NCBI GenBank assembly: GCA_003427395.1
Contig: BFEA01000997.1
Coordinates: 168,868-191,191 of the forward strand
Reading direction: 5' to 3'
Origin: Chara braunii
Taxonomy: Eukaryota; Streptophyta; Charophyceae; Charales; Characeae
DNA length: 22,324 bases
The translations under genes and the position numbers were made by a program. This document shows positions 1 through 7,555 of this stretch, piece after piece (positions within the stretch are counted from its first letter, which is position 1; each line of letters starts with the position of its first letter). The notes under the pieces were generated by a model that did not search any database, was not told where the DNA came from, and worked only from the letters and a program-made list of their open reading frames with translations.

Positions 1-640
1 AACCAAAAAAAAAAACATAAACATGAAATAAAATTACATGAAAAAAAAAAAAAAACTCAATCGCATTCCTCGGGCAAAAACACATGTGACAAGACGCGCA
101 ATCGCGGCTCGGCACAGCCTTCCGGCTGCGCGACAAAGAAAACCAACGACGGTTCTCCGTCCACGCCCGTCGCCAGCGTTACGTCGCACAACTTTTTCCT
201 GGTGGTCAGTCTGTTTTTTTGCTATTCTCGTTGTCGACACCTTTGTGTTTTTGGGCCTGTTGTCGTCCTCGTCGCCTCCGGCACACCCTGCTGCGCAGCG
301 AGGAGGACGGGATCGTGCACACACCACGGACCCGTTCTCAAGCTATTACAGGCGGCGATGTGCACCCCGTCAACGACCACCAATCGGAGTCGCTCCGCGC
401 CGCAACCGGACCACACCTCCCGCCACGAGCACAAGTGCGCCGTGCGGGAGGGGAAGAGGGGGGCTGGGTTGGGGGGGGGGGAGCGATCCCGACCATGAGG
501 ACGCTTGGCGGCCCTACAAGAACGCCGTGCGCCGCCGCAACCCGCGCAGTCACGACATCATACTGGTTCACTACTGCGGGCCAAAGAAAGGTGAAATGAC
601 GTCGTTTGCGCCGCCGTTGCCACGCAGTAGTGAACTGCAT
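1..640. other. GC-rich tract after poly-A runs, no recognised gene
   Basis: The segment opens with two A-runs (about 6-15 and 41-55) and then becomes GC-rich with G-runs near 470-481. A 226-codon open frame runs across it on the + strand (38-718). It starts with a lysine run made by the A-run, has one hydrophobic stretch around residues 59-75, and is otherwise Arg/Pro-rich low-complexity sequence, as GC-rich DNA gives in several frames at once. Overlapping open frames exist on both strands, so I do not call a gene. It may be a decayed inserted element bounded by the A-runs, but no family is recognised. Confidence 0.4.
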
Positions 641-644
641 TGCT

Positions 645-770
645 GGGAACTTAAGAGCACAATTTTTTCAACACACACTTGTTGGAAATGTGTTGGAAAC
701 ATGTTGGACCAATGTTGAACGCATGTTGAAAACATGTTGGCCGCATGTTGGTAAACGGTTGAAAACATGG
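645..770. repeat. Degenerate tandem repeat of a TGTTGGAAACA-like unit
   Basis: About eight close variants of TGTTGG/ATGTTGAA follow one another (for example TGTTGGAAATG, TGTTGGAAACATG, TGTTGGACCAATG, ATGTTGAAAACATG), spaced roughly 10-22 bp apart. The unit overlaps its own reverse complement (CATGTTGGACCAATG), so the block can also fold back. I do not recognise a known satellite. Confidence 0.6.
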
Positions 771-800
771 ACCCGACCCTCCTAAACGGTTGGACACATC

Positions 801-859
801 ATTTCATGGAGTTCCAATGCTGGTCCAGTGTTGGGCCCAAGTTGAAAACTTGATGAAAT
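801..859. repeat. Fold-back region: possible three-way junction
   Basis: ATTTCAT (801-807) pairs with ATGAAAT (853-859). Inside lie two hairpins. CCAATGCTGG (814-823) pairs with CCAGTGTTGG (825-834) through ten pairs, two of them G-U. CAAGTT (838-843) pairs with AACTTG (847-852) across a GAA loop. Together they make a closed three-way junction of 59 nt. Neighbouring copy A begins about 60 bp further on. Confidence 0.5.
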
Positions 860-1259
860 TTTGCCACAATTTTTCTGTTGGGCGAAAGACTAATCGGTCC
901 GTCTAGTGGTAGTAGAAATTTCGGCAGCGCTTCCCGTAGAGAAAGTGACTTACCAAAATTTATACAAGCCCAAGTATAATAAACGATCCTAGAAAATGCA
1001 GAAATTGACCTAAGTAAAAAAAACTTAGCTCAGAAAATGCAGGAATTGAAACTATCTCCTATGGCCTTAGCAAGTGGCGAGTAACTAAAGCAACTACGTA
1101 TCAAGTGAAACTTAGACTAAGTAGTAGTCACACTCAGTCTCATGCAGGCCAAGCCACAAAGGTAAGTACTCTCACCATCCCAAAGTCAACCTTAACAAAT
1201 AATAGTTCATAATCTTTCAATGATTTATCCTTTTATACCCAGCTTACATAAGGCATAAA

Positions 1260-1981
1260 GCTAGACCACCTTAACTTATGGAACATGTCTAGCGCAACCG
1301 TTGAATATACACAAACACAGGGCACAACAACTTTTCTCTTCTTTGGGCATATGACTAAGCCACCCTAGTCGCCCTTCACTATTTAAGTATCCAAGTTTTA
1401 TATAATTATATTCACTAAGTCTTTTGAGGTAGCATATAACTGAATCAATCATCTTTAGCTCAAAATTCAGTCTGCCCCTTCGTACCACAAGTTTATTCTT
1501 GATTAGTACTCTCTTGAGTTGGTGATAAGCTATAGTCAGACCACTCAAACTTATGGAACCCTGTCTGACTAGCCTGTTCATAGATAGAATAGTAATAAGA
1601 TATAGCCAAGTTATAATCTTCTGGTTCCAGCATGTACGTGGCGTTGGACCAAGGCCACCAAAAATTATGGAATATTTTTTGGTCTTCGGCCTGGTTTATT
1701 TCCCTCAAAGCCAAAGCAGGAAGAGGCTGAGTCACCCAAACTTATGGAACATTCTAAGACCTCCTCGTTCAGAAACCAAAGAAACTGACAGAAACCCAAA
1801 GTAAACAAGGCGATGAAGCCACCCAAACTTATGGAACATGCTTGGTCCCTGAAAAACCATTTACAGTCAGCCCTCACAAGAGCAACTAGACCACCCAAAC
1901 GTATGGAACATGTCTGGTTCTCCACGCAATTAAAAATAAACATAGCACTGGGCCTCCCCAAACTTATGGAGACTTGCCCAG
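1260..1981 (-). repeat. Array of seven hairpins with a shared loop and different stems (copy A)
   Basis: The core TTCCATAAGTTTGGGTGG (reading the - strand) occurs seven times, each flanked by complementary arms (+ coordinates): 1260-1266/1287-1293 (GCTAGAC); 1533-1541/1563-1571 (TAGTCAGAC, 9 bp); 1647-1652/1679-1684 (GACCAA); 1720-1731/1754-1766 (GAAGAGGCTGAG against CTAAGACCTCCTC, one bulge, two mismatches, one of them G-U when read on the - strand); 1816-1819/1840-1843 (AAGC, weak); 1884-1891/1912-1919 (AACTAGAC against GTCTGGTT, one wobble); 1948-1953/1976-1981 (CTGGGC). Loops are 20-26 nt. The arms are unrelated in sequence between most hairpins, while the loops are nearly identical. Confidence 0.85.
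1276..1581 (-). CDS. Hypothetical open frame of 101 codons, shared with copy B
   Basis: The predicted peptide begins MNRLVRQGSISLSGLTIAYH, is rich in Lys/Arg/Leu, has Cys residues near the end (SCCALCLC) and no motif I recognise. The same frame is open in copy B (from 11355 within 11040-11639). Over about 89 aligned codons I count roughly 21 nucleotide differences between A and B. About 11 fall at third positions and about 12 are synonymous, which hints at past protein-level constraint but is not statistically firm. The frame overlaps hairpins of the array, so conservation at the DNA or RNA level is an alternative. There is no start context, promoter or poly-A evidence. It could be an exon fragment, a decayed element ORF or chance. 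Confidence 0.2.
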   Translation of the reverse strand: MNRLVRQGSISLSGLTIAYHQLKRVLIKNKLVVRRGRLNFELKMIDSVICYLKRLSEYNYIKLGYLNSEGRLGWLSHMPKEEKSCCALCLCIFNGCARHVP

Positions 1982-2824
1982 CCTTTGATAGACTTAATCA
2001 GACACAAGTAATACAACCTTTCTCCCATCCTTCCCCCTGATGCAATCCCACAATCTGCTTTCAGTCAAACAAACTGAAACTGACATTACACATACATTCC
2101 TTTACTTAGTTTGGTTTGTGTCCTAAAAGTCAAACTGAAAAGTCAAAGTAGGGATGCACACAGTATACTCAGTCAAAACATAACAAAGGATACAGATAAA
2201 GGTTATAACAAGTTTATAAAGGGAAAACAATGATTACCTTTAAATTCTCTGCCTCCATAACTCCTCCTGAGTTCCGGCAGAGCTCCCGCAATCAGTGGGT
2301 TGACTCCCCACAGAGTCTTGCTGCGGTCCTACGGCTTGCAATCCTATCTGCCGCCTTCCTCTCAGAACTGGACTAGACTTAGAGTAAAAAGGATAAAAAG
2401 AGAAAGTTTAAGTCTCTCAGATCCAATGAGGGTGCGCTCAGACTTGCGTGAGAGGGCCTTGTTATCTTCATGCGCCTGAGGGCCCCACAATGATGGTCAA
2501 AACACTCATGCAACTTGGTTAACTGAAGTCAACCACCAACCGTTGACTCTCTGACGCTCCTCCAAATCGTACGAATACGAGCAACACACGTACTATCAAG
2601 TAAACCTATAGTCTCCACAACTGTTTGCTGCGTCCACACAACAGACTGAGTAACACATTAGCATGTCCGTATCTCTGCATATCACAGTATCAACCCCACG
2701 CACTACCATGCCTGGGGTTATATACAAGCCCAAGTCAAGTCCTAACATAGCGACCGTCAAACATAGCGACAAATCATGGTGCCACAATGATGCCCAGTCA
2801 AGTCCTGAATGACAGCGCACGATC

Positions 2825-2975
2825 TGTGCACGGTAAAAAAGACTAGCAACAATAGTCTGTGCACAATCAAACAACGTAGCATCAGCAATTTTGTGCGCAA
2901 CCGAAAGAAGCAGCAGCAGTTTGTGCACAGCCGAAAAAAACAACAGCCATAGTTTGTGCACAATCAACAACCATA
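2825..2975. repeat. About 33-bp tandem repeat carrying TGTGCAC (five units)
   Basis: TGTGCAC/TGTGCGC starts at 2825, 2858, 2892, 2922 and 2955, giving spacings of 33, 34, 30 and 33 bp. Each unit continues into an A-rich tract (CGAAAAAAA or ATCAA) and a CAACAG/CAGCAG-like segment. Units differ by several substitutions, so this is an old array. The repeat is too short and too degenerate for a CRISPR, and the host is eukaryotic. Open frames on the - strand here simply read the repeat. Confidence 0.75.
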
Positions 2976-3139
2976 TGAACTGAGCAAGGGGAAGAAAACA
3001 CAACCCGTAACTTGCAGTGTCCAACACAGCAAGCCATACGATATCCAATAGGCGAGCATACAACCTCTCAGCCTGCATATATAGCTCCTCCTGTTTGGTA
3101 CTTCAAGGTTCATTCCTCTCCCTTTACAATCACTGTGGT

Positions 3140-3330
3140 TGTAACTGCCGGCAAGATGAGCAAGGTCCGACTAGACTCTCCGATCGTGCCCGATGCACAA
3201 GCAACCGGATCCTTCATCAGCACGGTGCCGGATGCATCTTGGCAGGTAAGCACGCTCGTCCGTACCGGCCCTGTTCTCGTCCGGCTTCTCCTCTACCACA
3301 CAGGTAAGTCCTTAAGCTCGTGACTGACCT
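3140..3330 (+). other. Segment with repeated splice-donor-like AGGTAAG words
   Basis: CAGGTAAGC occurs at about 3243 and CAGGTAAGT at about 3303, with a third at about 3628 and CAGGTACG at about 3439. A short open stretch starting MSKVRLDSP (ATG near 3155) runs into the first of these. This would fit an exon with a donor site, but the word recurs with similar downstream sequence in a repeat, so repeat origin is at least as likely. No protein family is recognised. Confidence 0.2.
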
Positions 3331-3860
3331 CATGCCACTTCCATTAATACGGCGAGCAAGATCGAACGAATCTTCTACTGAAATATGAAAATATGCATTG
3401 CCTCCCACTCGGCGCTCCACGATCAGCCCATCGGCCATCAGGTACGACTTCGATCCCACGCCGGCCTTCACACTGACTCCTCCGATAGGATAGGTAAAAT
3501 CGATGAATCCTCCGCTAATTCATGGAAATATACAGTGCTACGCGTGTGAGCGTGTGGGTGAGTGTGTGAGAGAGAGAGGACGGGGGAGAGTATTCTGTCG
3601 TTAGGATGTGCGATGCACCGGCCAACAGGTAAGTCTCCTACCTCACGACCCTGCCCTCGCTAGCTCCATCGACCGAACGAGCAAAACCGAACGAAATCTG
3701 TCGGTCGACTGCTCGCCAGTTACTTTCATCGACCGCATGAGCAACGTGCCCGTCAGCATATAATTTACTAACCTCGCGATTACTCCTACACTACCTCCAT
3801 TGACCAGCCAAGCAGAATTGAATGAATCTACCACGAGATTCTCGGTTAGGTGCATTAGCA
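3300..3860 (+). repeat. Degenerate repeat with CCATCGACCG...GAGCA units
   Basis: Related units occur at about 3341 (TTCCATTAATACGGCGAGCA), 3664 (CTCCATCGACCGAACGAGCA), 3724 (TTTCATCGACCGCATGAGCA) and 3792 (CTCCATTGACCAGCCAAGCA). They are followed by GAACGAAT-like words, and some are preceded by AGGTAAGT and CCTCRCGA. One unit can fold TCGACCG against CGGTCGA (about 3668-3674/3701-3707). A short (GT)/(GA)-rich stretch lies inside at about 3546-3579. Confidence 0.5.
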
Positions 3861-3939
3861 CTCCGAGGTCTCATTTCCCCACGCGCAACCCCGGTCTCTT
3901 ATTCCGACGAGAGTAACGCCCTACTACCAAACTAACACT

Positions 3940-4510
3940 GCTACTCACCTCGCCATGGTCCGAAACCCCTACTTTGCATCTTGTTTCGCTTGATCTCATC
4001 AAGAATCGAGTAAACTATGAAGTTTTCACTCCGTCATCGTCACTTTCCTCTCTATCTCTACACAGCTTCTCTCCATACTAACCCACTATCTGTTAATCTC
4101 TTGGCCGACCTGACCTCAGATTTGGTGTCGCCCGCTGTCAAAACCCCGGATTTCTATCTTGGCCCGCTCGTTTTCGTTGAGAAACAGGCGAGCGGTGCGA
4201 ATCTCATTCCCTTTCTTCTTTATTTCCATCGCCATCCCCGTGCACGGTTTTCTCTTACTAACTCTCCCGCTAGTCTGATTCTACCATTCAACTCGCCCGC
4301 CCAAAGAACCTCGGAACCACATCTTCCCTCCCTCGATCCTGATAAGAGTCGAGCGGGCTATGCTCTTCCACCTGCGCCCTGCTCACTTCTCCCGCCATCT
4401 CCGACCTTCGTTCTTCATGCACCCGGCACCATTTCACGTTCGGGTTCAGTCCTTTCTTCGCTGCCTTTTGCTGCCCCGGCTCTTCATCTCCTCCCGCTAC
4501 TTGCGCGAGA
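3940..4510 (-). repeat. Pyrimidine-rich block related to 8490-8930, with fold-backs
   Basis: Read on the - strand, this shares GGGCGAGT..AATGGT, GTTAGTA, GAGATTCGC..GAGCGGG and ACTATGAAGTT-like words with the purine-rich block at 8490-8930. Hairpins: CTTGAT (3989-3994)/ATCAAG (3998-4003); CCGCTCG (4164-4170)/CGAGCGG (4189-4195); CTCGA (4332-4336)/TCGAG (4349-4353). A 174-codon open frame on the + strand (4017-4541) is Ser/Pro/Leu-rich, as expected from pyrimidine-rich DNA, and is not called a gene. Confidence 0.5.
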
Positions 4511-4544
4511 TTCTGTCTTTTTCATGGTCCAGTTTTTCTGACTT

Positions 4545-4990
4545 TTTGACTTAGTAAAAATATGGAAAACCTCATTTTCTAAAGGGAGTGCTGCCCAAAT
4601 TTTTGCTAATTCAGGGAGATGGACAAAATTAGACTTTGAAAAGTCAAAGTCATTTTTTTCTGAACTTAGCGTTGTATAAATCTTGAAATAACACTTTCTA
4701 TACGGGAAGCGCTGCCGAAATTTTTGCAAATCTAAGAAGTTAGTTAAATTTTGTCTTAGTTGAACTTAGGTTTGCTCTGGGTTCATATTTGACTTAGTAA
4801 AAATCTGGAAAGGCTACCTTTCTAAAGGAAGTGCTGCCCAAATTTTTACTAATTCAGGGAGTTAAACAAATTTTAACTTTCAGGAGTTTGAAATTGTTTT
4901 TTTTTTCCATATTTGAGTTATTATAAATTCTAAGAAGGCATTATTCCTACGGGAAGCGCTGCCGAAATTTCTTAGTTTAGAGGAGTTGGA
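4545..4990 (+). repeat. About 122-bp tandem repeat with two alternating unit types (copy D)
   Basis: CTGCC occurs at 4591, 4712, 4834 and 4959 (spacing 121, 122, 125). Units alternate between type a (CTAAAGGAAGTGCTGCCCAA, then a CTAATTCAGGGAG tail) and type b (CTACGGGAAGCGCTGCCGAA). Each unit begins with a TATAAA/GTAAAAAT..TGGAAA stretch. The same alternation (b, a, b) occurs in copy B at 12032, 12152 and 12276, so the unit of amplification was probably the a-b dimer. Confidence 0.8.
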
Positions 4991-5255
4991 TTATATTTTG
5001 ACAGGTGACAATCCTGGAAATCCACTCTGTATAGAGAAGATTTTGTATGGGTCTACCTTTCTTTTGGCATTTGCTTAGAGGTATACTTAGGCTTAGTTAA
5101 ATAAAATGATTTTGAGCAAGATCTTGATATGGAGATTATTCTCCATTGACTTATAGATTTAGCTTTGGGATTGGTCTGTCTTGTGTTACAGGTATTCTTG
5201 ATCGATTGATTCAGGATTTGGGCTAGATTCTGTTTGATCCTACGAGAATCATCTT

Positions 5256-5274
5256 CTGTTATCACTGATAACAG
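5256..5274. repeat. Perfect hairpin conserved between copies D and B
   Basis: CTGTTATC (5256-5263) pairs with GATAACAG (5267-5274) around ACT. The identical sequence is at 12578-12596 in copy B inside a block (ATCATCTTCTG...GGTCG) that is better conserved than its flanks. It could be a protein-binding palindrome or an RNA hairpin; the sequence does not say which. Confidence 0.65.
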
Positions 5275-5911
5275 GTCGATTGCCGATTCGTCGGTCTACG
5301 ACTGAACTCCAATTCATCCTCGATACTCAACCTAAAAGGCTTTAGCCATGGTGATTTTTATTATTTTATTAAGGTCTTCACCTGGACTTTTATTGAATGA
5401 CAATTTAACAACGGTACTGAGTATTTAATTATGGTTGGTTGGGCAAAGGCTGGGGTTTGCATGGTTGAAGCGAGGGGTATGAGTATAGAGGTGGGTTGAA
5501 GTTGACTCCGTGTAGTGCATGGACTTTTCGTTGACTCTTTGATGTAATTGCAGGTTTGTACTGTGGTTCGGATTTTGGATTTGACTGTTTGCGATCATAT
5601 ACATATATATGGCTGTGAGGAGTCCCATTGTGGTTGTGAGAAGTGATCGTCATATACTTATTACCCTTTATATATTGAGAAAATGAAGGAAACCCCCTCA
5701 ATATTTGTTGTATACTTCTTAAAGATTTTCTTAGTCGGACGTTGGTCCTGGGCCAAGATTCAAGGTCCTTGTCCAGGACATCCCAGGTCCTAGACTTTGC
5801 ATGGAAAGGATCTCCCCTCGTATAGAGCCTACTTGCCCTGCCTACCGGGGCACTCAGCTTAAAGGCGGGAAGTGATGCGGAGGCCGCATGACTATTCCTT
5901 CAACCGTGCAA

Positions 5912-5966
5912 TATCGTGAAGTGGTAGACCCTCACGATACTTCAAATATGACACTTGAGTGTCATA
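5912..5966. repeat. Two adjacent hairpins with re-paired counterparts in copy B
   Basis: TATCGTGA (5912-5919) pairs with TCACGATA (5932-5939), 8 bp. The aligned place in B instead pairs GCGTCGAG (13255-13262) with CTC-AA-GGCGC (13273-13282), a different stem around a similar loop. Next, TATGACACT (5947-5955) pairs with AGTGTCATA (5958-5966) around TG. In B the same hairpin is CGACACT (13291-13297)/AGTGTCG (13300-13306), so the T-A pair at the base is replaced by C-G. Confidence 0.65.
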
Positions 5967-6202
5967 AGTGGTACTCGGATCCACGATGGACCTCTTGATT
6001 ATGGGCACTACATAGTACGTCATCATTGCGACTGCTTGCATATTCATGCATTGCGAGTCGATACGAATTAGCCCTACGTCCGCGCGGTTTTATACTAAGG
6101 TCTCGCGCGTGACGCCTATCTGAATGTCGCATCGGAGAGTTATGGGATGGCTACTAAGGGACTAGGAGTGATGTCATTTTGCTTATAAACAATGTTCATC
6201 CT

Positions 6203-6795
6203 TTGGTTGATCTGGTCAAACACATGCAAACTGTCTTCCTCCCACCTTCCCCCTAGTTCATCCCTTTGGTCTGCATTCAATCAAAAATCTGAAAAAACTT
6301 AAACCTTACACACGCATTCCTTCTATTTAGTTTGACTGAGTCATGAAAAGAATCAAAGTCATAGGGAAACACATGCATACAACAGTAAAAACTAGAGGGA
6401 GATAGTCAAACAGCGAAGTAGTGTTTTCATGCAGTCAGAAGGATGTATACCTGACATTTCCCTGCCTCCAGAACCTCGCCTAGGTTCCGGCAGAGCTCCC
6501 GCAATCGGTGGGCAGACTCCCCACAGAGTTTTGACGCGACCCTACGAGTTGCAATCCCGCCTGCCGCCTTCGTCTCGTAACCACAGACTAGAATTAGAGT
6601 AAGAAGGGCAAAAGGAAACGGAAAGGCTTTTAGGCACTCGAGATACTAGAAAGGGTCTGACTCAACGCAGGAGAGGACCTCAATACCTACATGCGCCAAA
6701 GGGCTCCGCAATGGCGGCCAAATCGCAGCTAGAGTAGTCAATCCACAATCAATACTCAGAGTAGTCTCACTCCGACAGACCTCCAAATCACAATA
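6203..6795 (-). repeat. Repeat family copy C (start of the element only)
   Basis: Read on the - strand from about 6795 to 6203, this aligns with 10405-11010 of copy B and about 2580-1990 of copy A. Shared landmarks are CTCCAAATC at the outer end, GGAGCTCTGCCGGAAC, ACTCTGTGGGGAGTC, and TCAACCAAAGG at the inner end. It stops exactly at the foot of the first hairpin of the array and meets copy D there. In C the small hairpin AACTC/GAGTT of A and B is AACCT (6472-6476)/AGGTT (6482-6486). Confidence 0.8.
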
Positions 6796-6984
6796 GTGAC
6801 TTTTCTTCATACCTTGGTCTCTCCCTCAAGTCACATGCCTCACTTTCCAACTGACATCTTGTTACCCACTCCAAGAAAGTAACGTCTGAATAGCGTACTT
6901 CCCCCTCGTACTCTAATCAAGGGGTATGCAAGACGCAGCGATTCTCAGCATCACACAGTGCCTACAACACCAGCCCAAGGAAAT
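6796..6984. other. Unassigned spacer
   Basis: Sequence between copy C and the hairpin at 6985. It is C/T-rich in its first half. I see no gene or repeat. Confidence 0.5.
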
Positions 6985-7039
6985 GGTACCCCCGACATAA
7001 GGGCGGTGTCGTACCAAATACCCTTACAAGGGTATTTGG
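6985..7039. repeat. Strong hairpin with CCAAATACCCTT arms; relative at 15871-15904
   Basis: CCAAATACCCTT (7014-7025) pairs perfectly with AAGGGTATTTGG (7028-7039) around AC. Just upstream, CGACA (6993-6997) pairs with TGTCG (7007-7011), with GGTA (6985-6988)/TACC (7012-7015) outside it. The word GTGTCG precedes the main hairpin by two bases. On the - strand at 15871-15904 the same order (GTGTCG, two bases, hairpin with core ATACCCTT..AAGGGTAT) recurs with different outer pairs. Confidence 0.75.
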
Positions 7040-7555
7040 CGTGTTTTCTGTAAGTCGCGCAAGTGCGGTCTCGCCCGCCCGACGGCGTGCGCGCGAGAGG
7101 AAGTTAGTCCTCGTTAGGGTGAGTGGCGCGCGCAGGGTATTGACGGCGAGGCGCAACCATGCGCTACCTGAGCGTGCGCAGCGTCGCGGGCCAGCGGGAC
7201 GCGCGATGTTTATTTATATTTTGTACCAATTTTTTGATGTATTAATTTTATTTGTAGGCTCCGGCATTTTTTTAATTTGGACGTGACGCCGGACTTAATG
7301 GTCGTCACGGCGGCCGCGGACCTTGAGTACGCGCCTCGTTTGGCGGGTCCGCGTATTCGGGATGTCGGTGAAAGTCCTCCACCGCGCCACTGCTGAGAAT
7401 AGGGCGCAGTCAGGGTTTGAATTCGTAATTACACTTGAGGTGAAAGGGCCGCTAGTGCTGAACATATGTGACCTATGTTTTGGGTCCGGTAAGGTCGCGT
7501 GGGGCATGTTGTATTTGTGGGATTGCCTAAAGCGCGGTCACAAACCGTGTTCGTG
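7040..7555. other. Unassigned sequence, GC-rich then T-rich then mixed
   Basis: 7060-7200 is CG-dinucleotide-rich, 7205-7280 is T/A-rich, and the remainder is mixed. Short open frames on both strands overlap and none has a recognisable product. A GTGACG..CGTCAC fold-back lies at about 7284-7310. I see no gene. Confidence 0.4.

Larger units (their letters stand above)
920..2580 (-). repeat. Repeat family copy A (first part of the element), inverted relative to copy B
   Basis: Read on the - strand from about 2580 down to 920, this aligns with 10405-12045 on the + strand. Shared landmarks are CTGCCGGAACTCAGGAGG, AACTCTGTGGGGAGTC-like sequence, the hairpin array (1260-1981), the open frame at 1276-1581, the GAGAGTACTTACCTTTGTGG stretch near 1160-1180, and the CTACGGGAAGCGCTGCCG unit at 912-930. 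Homology stops abruptly at about 920, inside that last unit, where the left neighbour begins. The second part of the element (present in B at 12045-13530) is missing here. No terminal direct repeats, target duplication or transposition enzyme is visible, so the class of element is unknown. Confidence 0.85.
4530..6200 (+). repeat. Repeat family copy D (second part of the element)
   Basis: This aligns with 12085-13530 of copy B in the same orientation. Shared landmarks are the 122-bp tandem block, CTGTTATCACTGATAACAGG, GACACTTGAGTGTC, ACTACATAGTACG, GCGGTTTTATACTAAG and the closing stretch around ATGGGATGGCTACTAAGGG. The region 5400-5870 is only weakly alignable. D has no first part upstream. 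It is followed head-to-head by copy C, and the junction lies near 6200. Hairpins at 5002-5016, 5129-5146, 5912-5939 and 5947-5966 match hairpins in B at aligned positions. Confidence 0.8.

Noticed and set aside
38-718. 226-codon open frame on the + strand
   Set aside because: It starts in a homopolymer, is low-complexity Arg/Pro/Ser, overlaps other open frames on both strands in GC-rich DNA, and runs into the TGTTGG repeat. No family recognised.
2825-2975. CRISPR-like spacing of TGTGCAC units
   Set aside because: Unit and interval are both degenerate copies of one 33-bp repeat, there are no unique spacers or cas genes, and the DNA is eukaryotic.
4017-4541. 174-codon Ser/Pro/Leu-rich frame
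   Set aside because: Pyrimidine-rich DNA lacks stop codons on this strand; the composition explains the length and no motif is present.
5053-5265. Related - strand frames in copies D and B (5053-5265 and 12420-12629)
   Set aside because: The peptides share short stretches only because the DNA is homologous; differences are non-conservative and the ends do not match.
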